From Planctomycetota bacterium (GTDB taxonomy: Bacteria; Planctomycetota; UBA1135; UBA2386), in the NCBI GenBank assembly GCA_016713175.1, contig JADJPQ010000011.1, forward strand, positions 186,001-250,000: 64,000 bases of DNA. Direction: 5' to 3'. The position numbers were made by a program, and so were the translations under genes. Under the pieces are notes generated by a model. It searched no databases, was not told the DNA's origin, and worked only from the letters and a program-made list of their open reading frames with translations. This document shows, one piece after another, positions 52,723-62,079 of this stretch (within the stretch, counting starts at the first letter, position 1; each line of letters starts with the position of its first letter).

Positions 52723-54705
52723 CATCCTCCGGAGGCCCTGGGCGGGCATGACGTCCGCCTGCAACGAAGCCCCGGTTCGGTCCGTGCTCCAGATCATCTG
52801 GGCGAGCCCGGACTCGGCGGAGCTTGCGGGAATCCCGAAGTAGACCCGGTTGCCGAACTCCATCAGCCCGAACACTCTCGGCTTCTGAATGCCTGGCACG
52901 GGCAACGTCCTGGCCAACGACGTGCCGGCCGGAGTGCCATCGGTGACGTACAGACTCGGATTCGCACTCGATAGCGAGCCGTAGTTCACCAGGAGCAGCG
53001 CCGTACCGTCGCCAAAGGCGATCGCCTGGGGCGTCTCGGGCAACGGCAGGAACCCGGGTCCCAACAACTGCGTGGCGATGCCGGACTGGCCATCGGCAGC
53101 CCAGAGCGACCAGGACGGCGAGGTCGAGGGTGGCGAGGATGCCAGGATCAACGCACGCCCATCCGACCACCGCGCGGTCACCCCACCGGCCCCCGCACCT
53201 GCCACGGCGCGTGGACTCGAGGACAGAATCGAGTTGGTGAGGTTGCGCACCAACACCGGCGTCACCGTCGATGCGTCCGCACGATGCAGTTCACGGCCGA
53301 ACGGCGAGTCGGCCGCATAGAGCAGGGACTCGGTCGCCCCAACGGTGAGCACACCACACACCTTCGGGTCCGACGAACCAAGCCCCGGTACCGCGTCGAA
53401 CGCCATGCTCGTACCACCGGGCGAGCCGTCGGTTCGCCACAACTCACGGCCCGAAGTCGGATTCTCGGCGGCGAAGAAGACGCGGCCATCCGCGTGTCCC
53501 AAGACCTTTGGACGACTGCTGCCTTCCCCGGGATTGGCGTCGACCAGCATGGCGGCCGACGTTCCGTCGTGCCGCCACAATTCACGTCCGGGCCCGGAGA
53601 CCTCGGCACTGAACCAGAGGTCCGGCAATGGTCCGGCCGACGACGGCATCGCGACGAGGTCCTGCGGTGCGGAGCCGAGCGGCCCGGGCTCGAGGTCCAG
53701 CGACGCGAGTTGTCCATTCGCGAGCGACATCCGCCACAGCTCCTGCCCCAGCGCGGCGTTCGTCGCCGTGAAGAACACGTCGCCGCCGCGGGCCACCAGA
53801 TCGCGCGGTGCGGCACCACCTGGACCGGGCGCCACCTCGGCGGACGGCTCGAGTGTGAAGACGGACGTCGAAAACGGCCGCCGCAATCGGCGCACCTCGC
53901 TGCCCGTGACCCCGTCGTTGCCGATCGTCGCGACGTAGAGATCCCGCGAGGTCGGCTCGACCCAGGTGGCGAAGCCGGTGCTGTCGTTCGGGGCCACGAA
54001 GCCCGATCCGAAGCTGGGCCAAAGATCGTGCACGAGCTGCAGAGTCGCCGCGCCCGAGGGGCCGAGTTCGAAGACATAGGGTTCGCGCCCGATGCTGGAG
54101 AGGTACGGCGACAGCGATGAGAAGAAGGTCAGATGGCGGGTCTGCGTGCCGCTCTGCCACGCCAAAGCCGTGAGGTGGCTCGGGGCCGTCCCGGCGCCTG
54201 ACACCAGGTTGCACCACGAGCCGTCGGTCCAGAACAGATAGGTACGGGAGCCATTGCTCGCCCCAAACACGATCCACGGCCCACCGTGCCAGCGATCCGG
54301 CACCGCCGCCAACGTGTAACCCGCCAAGATCCGTCGCGTGCCTGCTGCCGTGCCATCGGTGGACCACACGTCCCCCGAGAAGGCCGACGTCGCCGCGCCG
54401 AAGATCACCCGGTCACCGACCCGCGCAGCCAACGGCGGTAGGGCGATGGGGATCGAATTGGGCAAGCGGCTCGTGCCGCTGAATGTGCCGTCGCTGGTGT
54501 AGGGCATCCAACTGGTCCCAGGACGCCCGAAGAACAGCAGCCAGTCCTTCTGCACCGTGCCGACGGACGGGTTGGTGTCACCATCGACGGCCGACGGCAG
54601 CAGATCGGCGACGAAATGCACCGCTGGCGCCTGCCCGCGGGCCGACCCACCGAGGAGAGCCAGGCCCCAGATGGCGCCCAGAGTGATCTTGCGTGCAACG
54701 ATCAT
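51529..54705 (-). CDS. Secreted ELWRTDGT-repeat protein (paralogue A)
   Basis: This 1058-residue protein starts at ATG 54705 with a signal peptide (ITLGAIWGLALLGGSARG). It is built of ~45-residue repeats of the type 'DGVHGRELWRxDxxTGxxxLxDxRPGxxGSxPxxLV'. Examples are LGQELWRMSLANGQLASLDL, SGRELWRTDGSPGGTSMAFD, DGVHGSEPWRSSGVQTGTAM and DGVHGRELWRIDTTTGATLF. It ends in the shared C-terminal module (SFQ... region FQTLRLRSTAPRLGQGLTYW to LELVVGN). Its 3' 1.2 kb is almost identical to that of paralogue B at 54,794, whereas the N-terminal two thirds differ. It is followed 10 bp later by the nidogen-like gene, which has a GGAG ribosome binding site in that gap. Confidence 0.88.
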   Translation of the reverse strand: MIVARKITLGAIWGLALLGGSARGQAPAVHFVADLLPSAVDGDTNPSVGTVQKDWLLFFGRPGTSWMPYTSDGTFSGTSRLPNSIPIALPPLAARVGDRVIFGAATSAFSGDVWSTDGTAAGTRRILAGYTLAAVPDRWHGGPWIVFGASNGSRTYLFWTDGSWCNLVSGAGTAPSHLTALAWQSGTQTRHLTFFSSLSPYLSSIGREPYVFELGPSGAATLQLVHDLWPSFGSGFVAPNDSTGFATWVEPTSRDLYVATIGNDGVTGSEVRRLRRPFSTSVFTLEPSAEVAPGPGGAAPRDLVARGGDVFFTATNAALGQELWRMSLANGQLASLDLEPGPLGSAPQDLVAMPSSAGPLPDLWFSAEVSGPGRELWRHDGTSAAMLVDANPGEGSSRPKVLGHADGRVFFAAENPTSGRELWRTDGSPGGTSMAFDAVPGLGSSDPKVCGVLTVGATESLLYAADSPFGRELHRADASTVTPVLVRNLTNSILSSSPRAVAGAGAGGVTARWSDGRALILASSPPSTSPSWSLWAADGQSGIATQLLGPGFLPLPETPQAIAFGDGTALLLVNYGSLSSANPSLYVTDGTPAGTSLARTLPVPGIQKPRVFGLMEFGNRVYFGIPASSAESGLAQMIWSTDRTGASLQADVMPAQGLRRMADWTVVGDRIFLTGERVDGSTGRELWVWQPPAAPTLVADIRPGAAGSSPASLVAFRNRCFFTADDGVHGRELWASNGLASGTFLVRDANPGPGSGAAGPLVDVGTLVYAGNDGVHGSEPWRSSGVQTGTAMIADLRPGPLGSSIGSITPVHVGVVACAADDGVHGRELWRIDTTTGATLFDLRPGAFGSSPTGLVWSTRHLFFSADDGVHGREPWYASWIDFQSVAMVADLAPGFESSTSSLPAIPAGRHVMFAADEKVTGRGNELWAVDMSGASSPIGDSCVRPFQTLRLRSTAPRLGQGLTYWVFEPGVGAPATTLMSLLPAAPGPVTLPNVSCPVWVDPASAVVVDSFVTTGNFVRTVTVPAALALLGTVARMQVLLDYPPNLATNGLELVVGN

Positions 54706-54793
54706 GTTGGGGAGCAAGACGCCAGCAGCAGCGCCTGCACGTCGTCGGCACGCGATTTTCTCGGGTCCCGCGCCGCTGCCGACGAACGCGGAG

Positions 54794-55984
54794 TCAGTTG
54801 CCAACGACCAGTTCGAGGCCGTTCGTCGCCAGGTTGGGCGGGTAGTCGAGCAGCACCTGCATGCGCGCCACGGTGCCGAGCAGGGCCAACGCCGCGGGTA
54901 CCGTCACGGTGCGCACGAAGTTGCCCGTGGTCACGAACGAGTCGACGACGACCGCCGAGGCGGGATCGACCCAGACCGGGCAGGACACGTTCGGCAAGTT
55001 CACCGGTCCCGGAGCTGCCGGCACCAGCGACATCAGCGTCGTCGCCGGCGCGCCAACGCCCGGTTCGAACACCCAGTACGTCAGCCCCTGGCCAAGCCGC
55101 GGCGCCGTCGATCGCAGGCGCAAGGTCTGGAACGGCCGCACGCACGAGTCGCCGATCGGCGAACTGGCGCCGCTCATGTCGACCGCCCAGAGCTCGTTGC
55201 TGCCCGAGTTCGCCCACGCGGGGAACATCACGTGGCGGCCGGCTGGAATCGGCTTCGCGGTTATGGCCATCGAGGATGATCCTCCCGGCGCCAGGTCCGC
55301 GACCATCGCCACGCTCTGGAAGTCGATCCACGACGCGTACCACGGCTCGCGACCGTGCACGCCATCGTCGGCCCAGAAGAACAGGTGGCGAGTCGACCAG
55401 ACGAGACCATTGGGGTTCGAACTGAACGCGCCCGGACGCAGATCGAACAGCGTCGCCCCAGTCGTGGTGTCGATGCGCCAGAGCTCGAGGCCGTGCACAC
55501 CGTCGTGCGCAGTGCAGGCGACGACGCCGACGTGCACCGGAGTGATCGAGCCGATCGAGCTGCCCAAGGGGCCCGGATACAAGTCGGCGATCATCGCGGT
55601 ACCCGCCTGCACACCGCTCGACCGCCAGGGCTCGCTGCCGTGCACGCCGTCGTTGCCGGCGTAGACGAGCGTGCCGACGTCGACCAGCGGTCCGGCTGCA
55701 CCGTTGCCGAGGCCGGGGTTCGCGTCGCGCACCAGGAAGGTGCCGCTGGCGAGCCCGTTGCTCGCCCACAACTCACGGCCATGCACCCCGTCGTCGGCGG
55801 TGAAGAAGCAGCGGTTGCGGAACGCGACCAGCGACGCGGGACTCGACCCCGCGGCTCCAGGCCGGATGTCGGCGACGAGCGTCGGCGCTGCGGGCGGCTG
55901 CCAGACCCACAGCTCGCGGCCGGTGCTGCCGTCGACGCGTTCTCCCGTGAGGAAGATCCGGTCGCCGACGACGGTCCAGTCCTG
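54794..55984. repeat. 1.2-kb direct repeat, copy B (3' half of paralogue B)
   Basis: Partner of 51,529-52,722. A local difference cluster (around 55,200-55,280 against 51,935-52,010) changes one stretch of about 25 residues near GRHVMF; elsewhere differences are isolated. The repeat begins exactly at the stop codon and does not extend into the downstream intergenic DNA. Confidence 0.88.
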
Positions 55985-58000
55985 CATGTTTCGGATGCCC
56001 TGCGCTGCACCGACGACGGCCTGCGGCGCCGCGCCGGCGCGAGTCGTCTGCCAGATCTTGGCGGCTGTTCCGATGGCCGTGGGGGTTTCGGGAGTCCCGA
56101 AGTACACTCCGTCACCAAACTCCATCAACCCGAAGGCCTTGGGCCACTGTGAGGCAGTTCCGGGCACCGGGACCGTCGCCACGTGCCGCGTCCCGACAGC
56201 CGTCCCGTCGGTCACGAACAGCCGGGGGCGGCCGTAGTGGTTCGAGTTCGCCAGGATCAGGGCCGTGCCGTCGTCGAAGCAGATCGCCGTAGGGTCCTCT
56301 TCATCCTGCCCGACCAGTGTCCCGGGCGGTGCCAGCAGAGTGACCTGACCTGCTCTGCCGTCGGCGAGCCACAGCACAGTGTCCCTCTTGTCGATATTAA
56401 AGAACGTCGTGACTTCGGTCCCCAGGATCAGGGCTCGGCCGTCGGCCCAACGAGCGGTTCCGCCGCCAACGGCCTCCCGCATCGGTCGCAGATCGGTGCC
56501 CCTCGCCCAATACAAGGAGAGCCAGGGGACGGGGGTTGGTGCGGCCGTGGCCGCGTTGGCTCGGAGTAGGCGGTCGGAGCCAGTGAAGCTGGTGGCGGCC
56601 GAGTACAGCAAGAACTCGTTCCCCCCGACGGCGAGCACGCCGCAGGCCCTGGGGTCCGACGAGTGATGCGCCGCGACATTGTAGACCATGGCCGTTCCAG
56701 CCGTCGTGCCGTCGCTGCGCCACAACTCTCGCCCGTGGAAGAACACGTCGGTGGCAGCAAAGAATACCCGCCCGTCGGCATGACCCAGGACCTCCGGGTC
56801 GCTGTCGCCAAACAGATTTGCGTCGACCACCAACGAAGCCGCGGTGCCGTCATGGCGCCACAGTTCACGGCCGACGCCCGCCGCGAAGGCGCTGAACCAG
56901 ATGTCAGGCAGCGGTCCACCGCCGAGTGCGGGCACGGCGAAGAGACCGCGCGGCGTCGACCCCTGGAACCCGGCCTGCAAGTCCGTCGGTGTCAGTTGCC
57001 CATTCGCGAAGGACAGCCGCCAGAGCTCGCGCCCCAGCGCGACGTTCTCCGCGGAGAAGAGCACCTCGTCACCACGAACCACCAGGTCGCGCGGCAGGGC
57101 GCTGGCCGCGCCGGGGGCCACTTCGCCAGTCGGCAGGAACGTGAAGCTCGATCCCGCGAACGGACAGCGGAACCGGCGCATCTCGGATCCCATGCCCCCG
57201 CTGGTCGCAACCGTCGCGAGGTAGAGGTCCTTCGAGACCGGCTCGACCCAGGTCGCGAAGCCGGTGCTCTCGGGCGGCGCGTCGAACCACAGGGCGGGTC
57301 CGTTCACCGGATCCCGTACGACACGCGGGCTGGTAGTGCCGGACGGCAGCGATTCGACGACGTGGGGTTGGATCGCTTGTGGGTCCGAGGCGGTCCCAGG
57401 CGACGCGTAGAAGGTCAGGTAGCGAGTCGCGGCCCCGCTCTGCCATGCCACGGCCGTCAAGTGGCTCGGTCGCATCGTGCCGACGTAGGCGACGGTCGTG
57501 CCGTCGGTGCGGTACAGGTAGGAGCGAGTACCTCGTTTGGCGCCGAAGACGATCCATGCCCCCCCGTGCCATCGATCCGGCACCGAAGAGACCCCGTAAC
57601 CCTGCAGGATGCGCCGCGTCCCCGCGGCGGTTCCGTCCGTGCGCCACACATCGCTCGTGCCGTCGGCATGGTCGATGCCGAAGATCACGCAGTCATGGAC
57701 CCGAGCGGCGAGGGGCGCCGGCCCCGGATTCGACGTCGGCACGTCCTTGATCGATCTGTGCACCGAGCCGTCCGTCACCCCGAGCGACCACCGATCGTTG
57801 GGACCCGGGTTGCCGCGTGGCCGAGCGAAGAACACCATCAGGTCCTGCAGCGCCACACCCTTCGACGCCTCGATGATCGCATGATCACTGATCTGGAGTT
57901 CCTCGACGGAGTGCACCGAAGGCGCCTGCCCGGTCGCCCCGACGGCGAACAGCGCAGCGAGCATGCGAACGGCGAAGACACGGAGTGGAGGAGTTGTCAT
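54794..58000 (-). CDS. Secreted ELWRTDGT-repeat protein (paralogue B)
   Basis: This 1068-residue protein starts at ATG 58000, chosen because it yields a signal peptide (FAVRMLAALFAVGATGQ); the open frame upstream of it is shadow sequence. Repeats of the same class as in paralogue A include TSDVWRTDGTAAGTRRILQG, LGRELWRLSFANGQLTPTDL, HGRELWRSDGTTAGTAMVYN and DGVHGRELWASNGLASGTFL. The C-terminal module ends LELVVGN, as in A. The final ~400 residues are nearly identical to A and the first ~670 are only homologous. It lies 88 bp upstream of A on the same strand, so A, B and the nidogen-like gene may form one transcript. Confidence 0.88.
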   Translation of the reverse strand: MTTPPLRVFAVRMLAALFAVGATGQAPSVHSVEELQISDHAIIEASKGVALQDLMVFFARPRGNPGPNDRWSLGVTDGSVHRSIKDVPTSNPGPAPLAARVHDCVIFGIDHADGTSDVWRTDGTAAGTRRILQGYGVSSVPDRWHGGAWIVFGAKRGTRSYLYRTDGTTVAYVGTMRPSHLTAVAWQSGAATRYLTFYASPGTASDPQAIQPHVVESLPSGTTSPRVVRDPVNGPALWFDAPPESTGFATWVEPVSKDLYLATVATSGGMGSEMRRFRCPFAGSSFTFLPTGEVAPGAASALPRDLVVRGDEVLFSAENVALGRELWRLSFANGQLTPTDLQAGFQGSTPRGLFAVPALGGGPLPDIWFSAFAAGVGRELWRHDGTAASLVVDANLFGDSDPEVLGHADGRVFFAATDVFFHGRELWRSDGTTAGTAMVYNVAAHHSSDPRACGVLAVGGNEFLLYSAATSFTGSDRLLRANAATAAPTPVPWLSLYWARGTDLRPMREAVGGGTARWADGRALILGTEVTTFFNIDKRDTVLWLADGRAGQVTLLAPPGTLVGQDEEDPTAICFDDGTALILANSNHYGRPRLFVTDGTAVGTRHVATVPVPGTASQWPKAFGLMEFGDGVYFGTPETPTAIGTAAKIWQTTRAGAAPQAVVGAAQGIRNMQDWTVVGDRIFLTGERVDGSTGRELWVWQPPAAPTLVADIRPGAAGSSPASLVAFRNRCFFTADDGVHGRELWASNGLASGTFLVRDANPGLGNGAAGPLVDVGTLVYAGNDGVHGSEPWRSSGVQAGTAMIADLYPGPLGSSIGSITPVHVGVVACTAHDGVHGLELWRIDTTTGATLFDLRPGAFSSNPNGLVWSTRHLFFWADDGVHGREPWYASWIDFQSVAMVADLAPGGSSSMAITAKPIPAGRHVMFPAWANSGSNELWAVDMSGASSPIGDSCVRPFQTLRLRSTAPRLGQGLTYWVFEPGVGAPATTLMSLVPAAPGPVNLPNVSCPVWVDPASAVVVDSFVTTGNFVRTVTVPAALALLGTVARMQVLLDYPPNLATNGLELVVGN

Positions 58001-58177
58001 GCGTCGCCCAGGAAGACGGCAGCAGACCCGGCGGCACCTCACCCAAACGGTGAACGACCTGGCCCCGGCAGCCCGCGAGTCTCCAGACGCCCCACGGCTG
58101 GACACCCATGCACCACGACCGGCGAATCGAGGCGATTGCCGTGATGTCTTCCCCGGCGGGCCTACGTCTTGGAGGTC

Positions 58178-61100
58178 ATGCTGGCAAGTCGTCCCCCGTG
58201 CATGCTCCTCACCGCCCTCGTCCTGCTGACCACTGCGGCCCCCTCTCCCGGCCAGTGTGCGCCCGAGTGGCTGGCGGACACCAGTTTCGGCACCGACGGT
58301 CGCGTGACGGACTTGCAGCCGTGGGATCCGGACGGCCCTGGCCCGTTGGCGCCGCGCCTCGTCGGGGCCGGCCACTTCGCCACCGCTGGCAACGTCGTGA
58401 CCAACCAGGTCGCTACCTACGATCCGTCGACGCGCACCTGGGCCACCCTCGGGGACCTGCCGCCGGTGCTCGGCGGTTCTCCCAAGATCACGACGCTCGC
58501 CAACGGCAGCCTCGTCCTGGCCACCAATCGCTCGGTACTGCAGTGGAACGGCACTTCGTGGACGACCCTCGGCACCGCCAACGCGATCGTCAATGAGATC
58601 ATCGCGATGCCCAACGGGGACCTCGTCATCGGCGGTGACTTCTTCAGCGTGTCGGGTGTGCCTGCACGGAAGGTCGCGCGTTGGAATGGGTCGACCTGGT
58701 CCGCGTTGGGGTCGGGGCTCGAAACCCAGCCCTACGCCCTCGTTGCTCTTCCAGGCGGCGACCTGGTTGCAGGCGGGTACTTCACGACCGCGGGCGGCAA
58801 CCCCGCCAACCGCGTCGCAAGGTGGAACGGCACGACCTGGTCCGCTCTCGGCCCGGGCCTCGGAACACCCGGCACGTATCTCAACGCCTACGTCCTGGAC
58901 ATGGCCGTCCTGCCCGGCGGCGACGTCGTGGCGGTTGGGCGCTTCGCATCCGCGGGAGCCACCGCGGTGAGCAACGTGGCACGCTGGGACGGCACGACCT
59001 GGCACGCGGTCGGCACCGGCACGAACGACACGGTCGAAGATGTCGCAGTCATCGGCGACAACCACTTGCTGGTCGGCGGACACTTCACGGCCGCGGGTGG
59101 GGCGCCGGCCAGCCGGGTGGCCCGATGGACGGGCAGTGCGTGGTCGGCGATCGAAGGCGGTGTCGACGACTACGTCTCCGCCGTCGCGACCATGCCCGGC
59201 GGCAGCACCTACTTCGGTGGCAACTTCACCACGGCGAACGGCATGCCGGCCGCCCGCCTGGCGTCCTACACACCAGCCTGGTCGCTGTTCCCGACCGGCC
59301 TCACGCCGCCGAGTGTGCGAGCCGTCGTCCACATGGCCAACGGCGATGTCGTCGTCGGCGGCGGCGAAGTGCCTGGGGGCGTGGCTCGGACCGACGGAGT
59401 CGCCTGGTACTCGCTCGGTGGCGGCGTGTCCCACTTCTTCGCAACCCAAGTGAGCGACCTGCTCGAACTGCCCGGGGGGGACCTCGTCGTCACCGGCACC
59501 TTCAACAACGCCGGCGGAGCGACCATCCACAACATCGCGCGGTGGAACGGCAGCACCTGGGCGTCGTTCGGGTCCGGCACCAACGGGGAAGTCAATGCCG
59601 TGGTGCGAATGCCCAACGGCGACCTCGTGGCGGGCGGCTTGTTCACGATGGCCGGCGGCCTGCCGGTGAACCGCATCGCCCGCTGGGATGGCTCGGCCTG
59701 GTCGGCGCTGGGCGCTGGCGTCAACGGCAACGTCTACGCACTCGCGGTGGCACCCGACGGCAGCCTGGTGGCCGGCGGCTCGTTCACGACGGCCGGCGGC
59801 TCCGCCGCAGACCGCGTCGCCCGCTGGAACGGTGCCTTCTGGGCACCGGTCGGCGGCGGCCTCGTCGGCAGCTCGGGCAGCGTGTTCTCCCTGCTGCACC
59901 TTCAGGACGGCAGTCTGCTCGTCGGTGGTTCGTTCACGACCGCCAACGGGGCGCCCGGCAACGGTATCGTGCGCTTCACCAGCTCGTGGCAACCGCTCGG
60001 AGTCGGCGTCGTGGGCACCGTCTTCGGCCTTGAGCAACTCGCTTCCGGGGCGATCGTCGTGGCCGGCAGCCTCACGGGAGCCGGCGGCGTCCCCACGCAG
60101 CGCCTCGCGCGCTACGAGGTCAGCACCTGGGTGCCCGTCGTGCCGGGAACCAATGGCTCTGTGAGTGCTCTGGCCAAGGCCCCCGACGGGGAAACGCTGG
60201 TTCTCGGCGGTTCCTTCACGCAGGCAGGCGGGCTGCCCGCCAATGCGGTCGCACGCTTGCGCTCGCGCGGTGAGGGCTGGTCCGCGGTGACGACTGGCCT
60301 CGGCTCCCTGGCTGCGCCGGTGACCGCCCTCACGATGCGTGGCAACGGCCACATCGTGGCGGCGATGACGCCGAGCAGCTCCCGCCCACATCTGACGACG
60401 TGGAACGGCCAGTCCTGGTCGCAGCCTCACTCCGGCAGCGACGGCTTCATCCTCGACCTCTTGGAGCTGGCGTCGGGGGATCTGGTAGCCGTGGGCAACT
60501 TCACGAGGATCAGCGGCCAGAGTGTGTTCGGGATCGCGCGCTGGGACGGCCAGGCCTGGCATGCACTGGGCAACGGACTGCGGGATACCTCCGGGGGGAG
60601 GGCGCTTGTGTATTGCCTTGCCGCCTTGCCCAACGGCAATCTCGTTGCGGGCGGGAACTTCGCATCAGCGGGTGGAGTCATCACCAGCAACGTCGCCCGT
60701 TGGGACGGCCAGGCCTGGCATGCCATGTCGATCGGCAACTCCTCCGACACCGTGCGCGACCTCGCCGTGATGCCGAATGGCGATCTGATCGCCGCTGGCG
60801 TCTTCATGAGCTCGAGCGGGGTCCAGCTCGGCGGGGTGGCACGATGGATCGGGTCATCCTGGTCTTCGTTGGGCACCGGCATGTCGTCCCCGTCAGCTTC
60901 TTCCAGGGAGGTGAACGCACTGGTAGTCATGCCGGACGGAACCTTGGTTGCGACGGGCCCGTTCACGTCCGCGGGCGGGACCCCCGCCAACGGCATCGCT
61001 CGCTGGAACGGCACTGCTTGGTCCAGCCTCGGCTCGGGGCTCAACGGGTACGGTACCGCACTCGAGGTACTGCCAAACGGCGACCTCGTCGTGAGCGGTG

Positions 61101-61711
61101 TCTTCAGCACCGCCGGCGGCGTCCACACAAGTGGTGGTATCGCCCGCTGGAACGGCACCGCGTGGTCGGCAGTCAACCACCAGGTCCAGGGTGGAACCGT
61201 CAATCGCTTGCTCGCCGGGCGCGACGGGTTGCTGTTCGCCGGCTCCTTCACGACCACCGGCCCACGGGGCAACCACGTGCACCAGCTCGGCTCGACCTGC
61301 CCGGCGACGGTGACCCACTACGGCACGGGCTGTGTCGGCGCCGGCGGCCTGAACCAGCTGACCGAGCTGTCGCTGCCCTGGCTCGGAGCCTCGTTCCGCA
61401 GCCGCGCGACCGGGATGCCGCCGCTGGCGCTGGTGTTCTCGATCTACGGCTTCGCGCAGCTGTCGCTGCCGATCTCGGTCGTGTTGCCGCAGGGGCTGCC
61501 CGGCTGCGTCTTCTGGTCGGACTCGGCCCTCTACACGCTGCGCGCGTCCACAGCGAGCACCTTGGACTCGGCGGTACACCTGCCGGTCGGTGTGTCTCTG
61601 CCCGGCCAGGTGTTCCACCACTTCGTCTTGACGTTCGAACTCGACGCGAACGCGAACGTGGTCGCCGTGTCGAGCACAAACGCGCTGCGCGCGACCATCG
61701 GCACCTACTGA
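58178..61711 (+). CDS. Giant secreted NxARWNGxxWSALG-repeat protein
   Basis: This 1177-residue protein is taken to start at ATG 58178; ATG 58202 is an alternative. A signal peptide (MLLTALVLLTTAAPSPGQ) is followed by more than 20 repeats of about 42-45 residues with the consensus 'VxAxxxLPNGDLVAGGxFTTAGGxPANRVARWNGTxWSALGxGxxG'. Examples are GDLVAGGYFTTAGGNPANRV, ARWNGTTWSALGPGLG, GSLVAGGSFTTAGGSAADRV and ARWDGQAWHALGNGLRD. Each repeat looks like one propeller blade, enough for three or four propellers. The shared C-terminal module (YGTGCVGAGGLNQLTELSLP ... LRATIGTY) closes the protein. It is divergent from paralogue B, with 177 bp between the starts. The function is unknown; binding or display on the cell surface is likely. 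Confidence 0.85.
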   Translation: MLASRPPCMLLTALVLLTTAAPSPGQCAPEWLADTSFGTDGRVTDLQPWDPDGPGPLAPRLVGAGHFATAGNVVTNQVATYDPSTRTWATLGDLPPVLGGSPKITTLANGSLVLATNRSVLQWNGTSWTTLGTANAIVNEIIAMPNGDLVIGGDFFSVSGVPARKVARWNGSTWSALGSGLETQPYALVALPGGDLVAGGYFTTAGGNPANRVARWNGTTWSALGPGLGTPGTYLNAYVLDMAVLPGGDVVAVGRFASAGATAVSNVARWDGTTWHAVGTGTNDTVEDVAVIGDNHLLVGGHFTAAGGAPASRVARWTGSAWSAIEGGVDDYVSAVATMPGGSTYFGGNFTTANGMPAARLASYTPAWSLFPTGLTPPSVRAVVHMANGDVVVGGGEVPGGVARTDGVAWYSLGGGVSHFFATQVSDLLELPGGDLVVTGTFNNAGGATIHNIARWNGSTWASFGSGTNGEVNAVVRMPNGDLVAGGLFTMAGGLPVNRIARWDGSAWSALGAGVNGNVYALAVAPDGSLVAGGSFTTAGGSAADRVARWNGAFWAPVGGGLVGSSGSVFSLLHLQDGSLLVGGSFTTANGAPGNGIVRFTSSWQPLGVGVVGTVFGLEQLASGAIVVAGSLTGAGGVPTQRLARYEVSTWVPVVPGTNGSVSALAKAPDGETLVLGGSFTQAGGLPANAVARLRSRGEGWSAVTTGLGSLAAPVTALTMRGNGHIVAAMTPSSSRPHLTTWNGQSWSQPHSGSDGFILDLLELASGDLVAVGNFTRISGQSVFGIARWDGQAWHALGNGLRDTSGGRALVYCLAALPNGNLVAGGNFASAGGVITSNVARWDGQAWHAMSIGNSSDTVRDLAVMPNGDLIAAGVFMSSSGVQLGGVARWIGSSWSSLGTGMSSPSASSREVNALVVMPDGTLVATGPFTSAGGTPANGIARWNGTAWSSLGSGLNGYGTALEVLPNGDLVVSGVFSTAGGVHTSGGIARWNGTAWSAVNHQVQGGTVNRLLAGRDGLLFAGSFTTTGPRGNHVHQLGSTCPATVTHYGTGCVGAGGLNQLTELSLPWLGASFRSRATGMPPLALVFSIYGFAQLSLPISVVLPQGLPGCVFWSDSALYTLRASTASTLDSAVHLPVGVSLPGQVFHHFVLTFELDANANVVAVSSTNALRATIGTY

Positions 61712-61858
61712 GGCACGCAAGGGGAACGGGCCTCGGCCGCCTCCGTGGGAGCCGACGACAGCAACGGCCGCGGCTCGACGGCGCCCGACCAGTGGCAGAG
61801 CCAGTTCCATCGTTCGGGGACCGTGTCCTCACGGTTGGAGAACCGCCAGACTCTTGCC

Positions 61859-62079
61859 ATGCACTCAGTGAGCTTCACGGAGGAGACCACCGCGAGCGGG
61901 GTCCGGCTCGTCCTGCCGAGGCGAGGACGGCTCGGCATCCCGCAACCCAGACCGCCTGCGACCACCCGCATCGGCTGCTGGCGGACGTCGCCAAACGGTT
62001 GGCCGAGGCAATCGGCAAACCGGGTGTGTTCGTCCGAACGGAATCTCGCGCCCCGGAGCGGTTGTCGACGGAGGCTGAC
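61859..62079 (+). pseudogene. Possible decayed upstream copy of the small membrane protein gene
   Basis: An ATG at 61859 opens MHSVSFTEETTASGVRLVLP then RRGRLG, which parallels PKGLTVLVPPMGLRG in the next gene. In another frame the later part reads LLADVAKRLAEAIGKPGVFV, which parallels the end of that gene's product (ELEWIASELRESLRN). The two pieces are out of frame and the membrane helices between them are missing. I read this as the collapsed remains of a sister gene. The first 147 bp after the giant repeat gene show nothing. Confidence 0.3.

Noticed and set aside
58001..60562. Upstream extension of the paralogue B frame
   Set aside because: It is antisense to the WNGxxW repeat gene and has no signal peptide; the ATG at 58000 gives a proper secreted-protein start.
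58178..61660. The periodic repeats considered as possible tandem DNA repeats or a CRISPR-like array
   Set aside because: Periodicity is about 130 bp with protein-level conservation (ARWNGxxWSALG) and degenerate DNA; there are no constant repeats with unique spacers.
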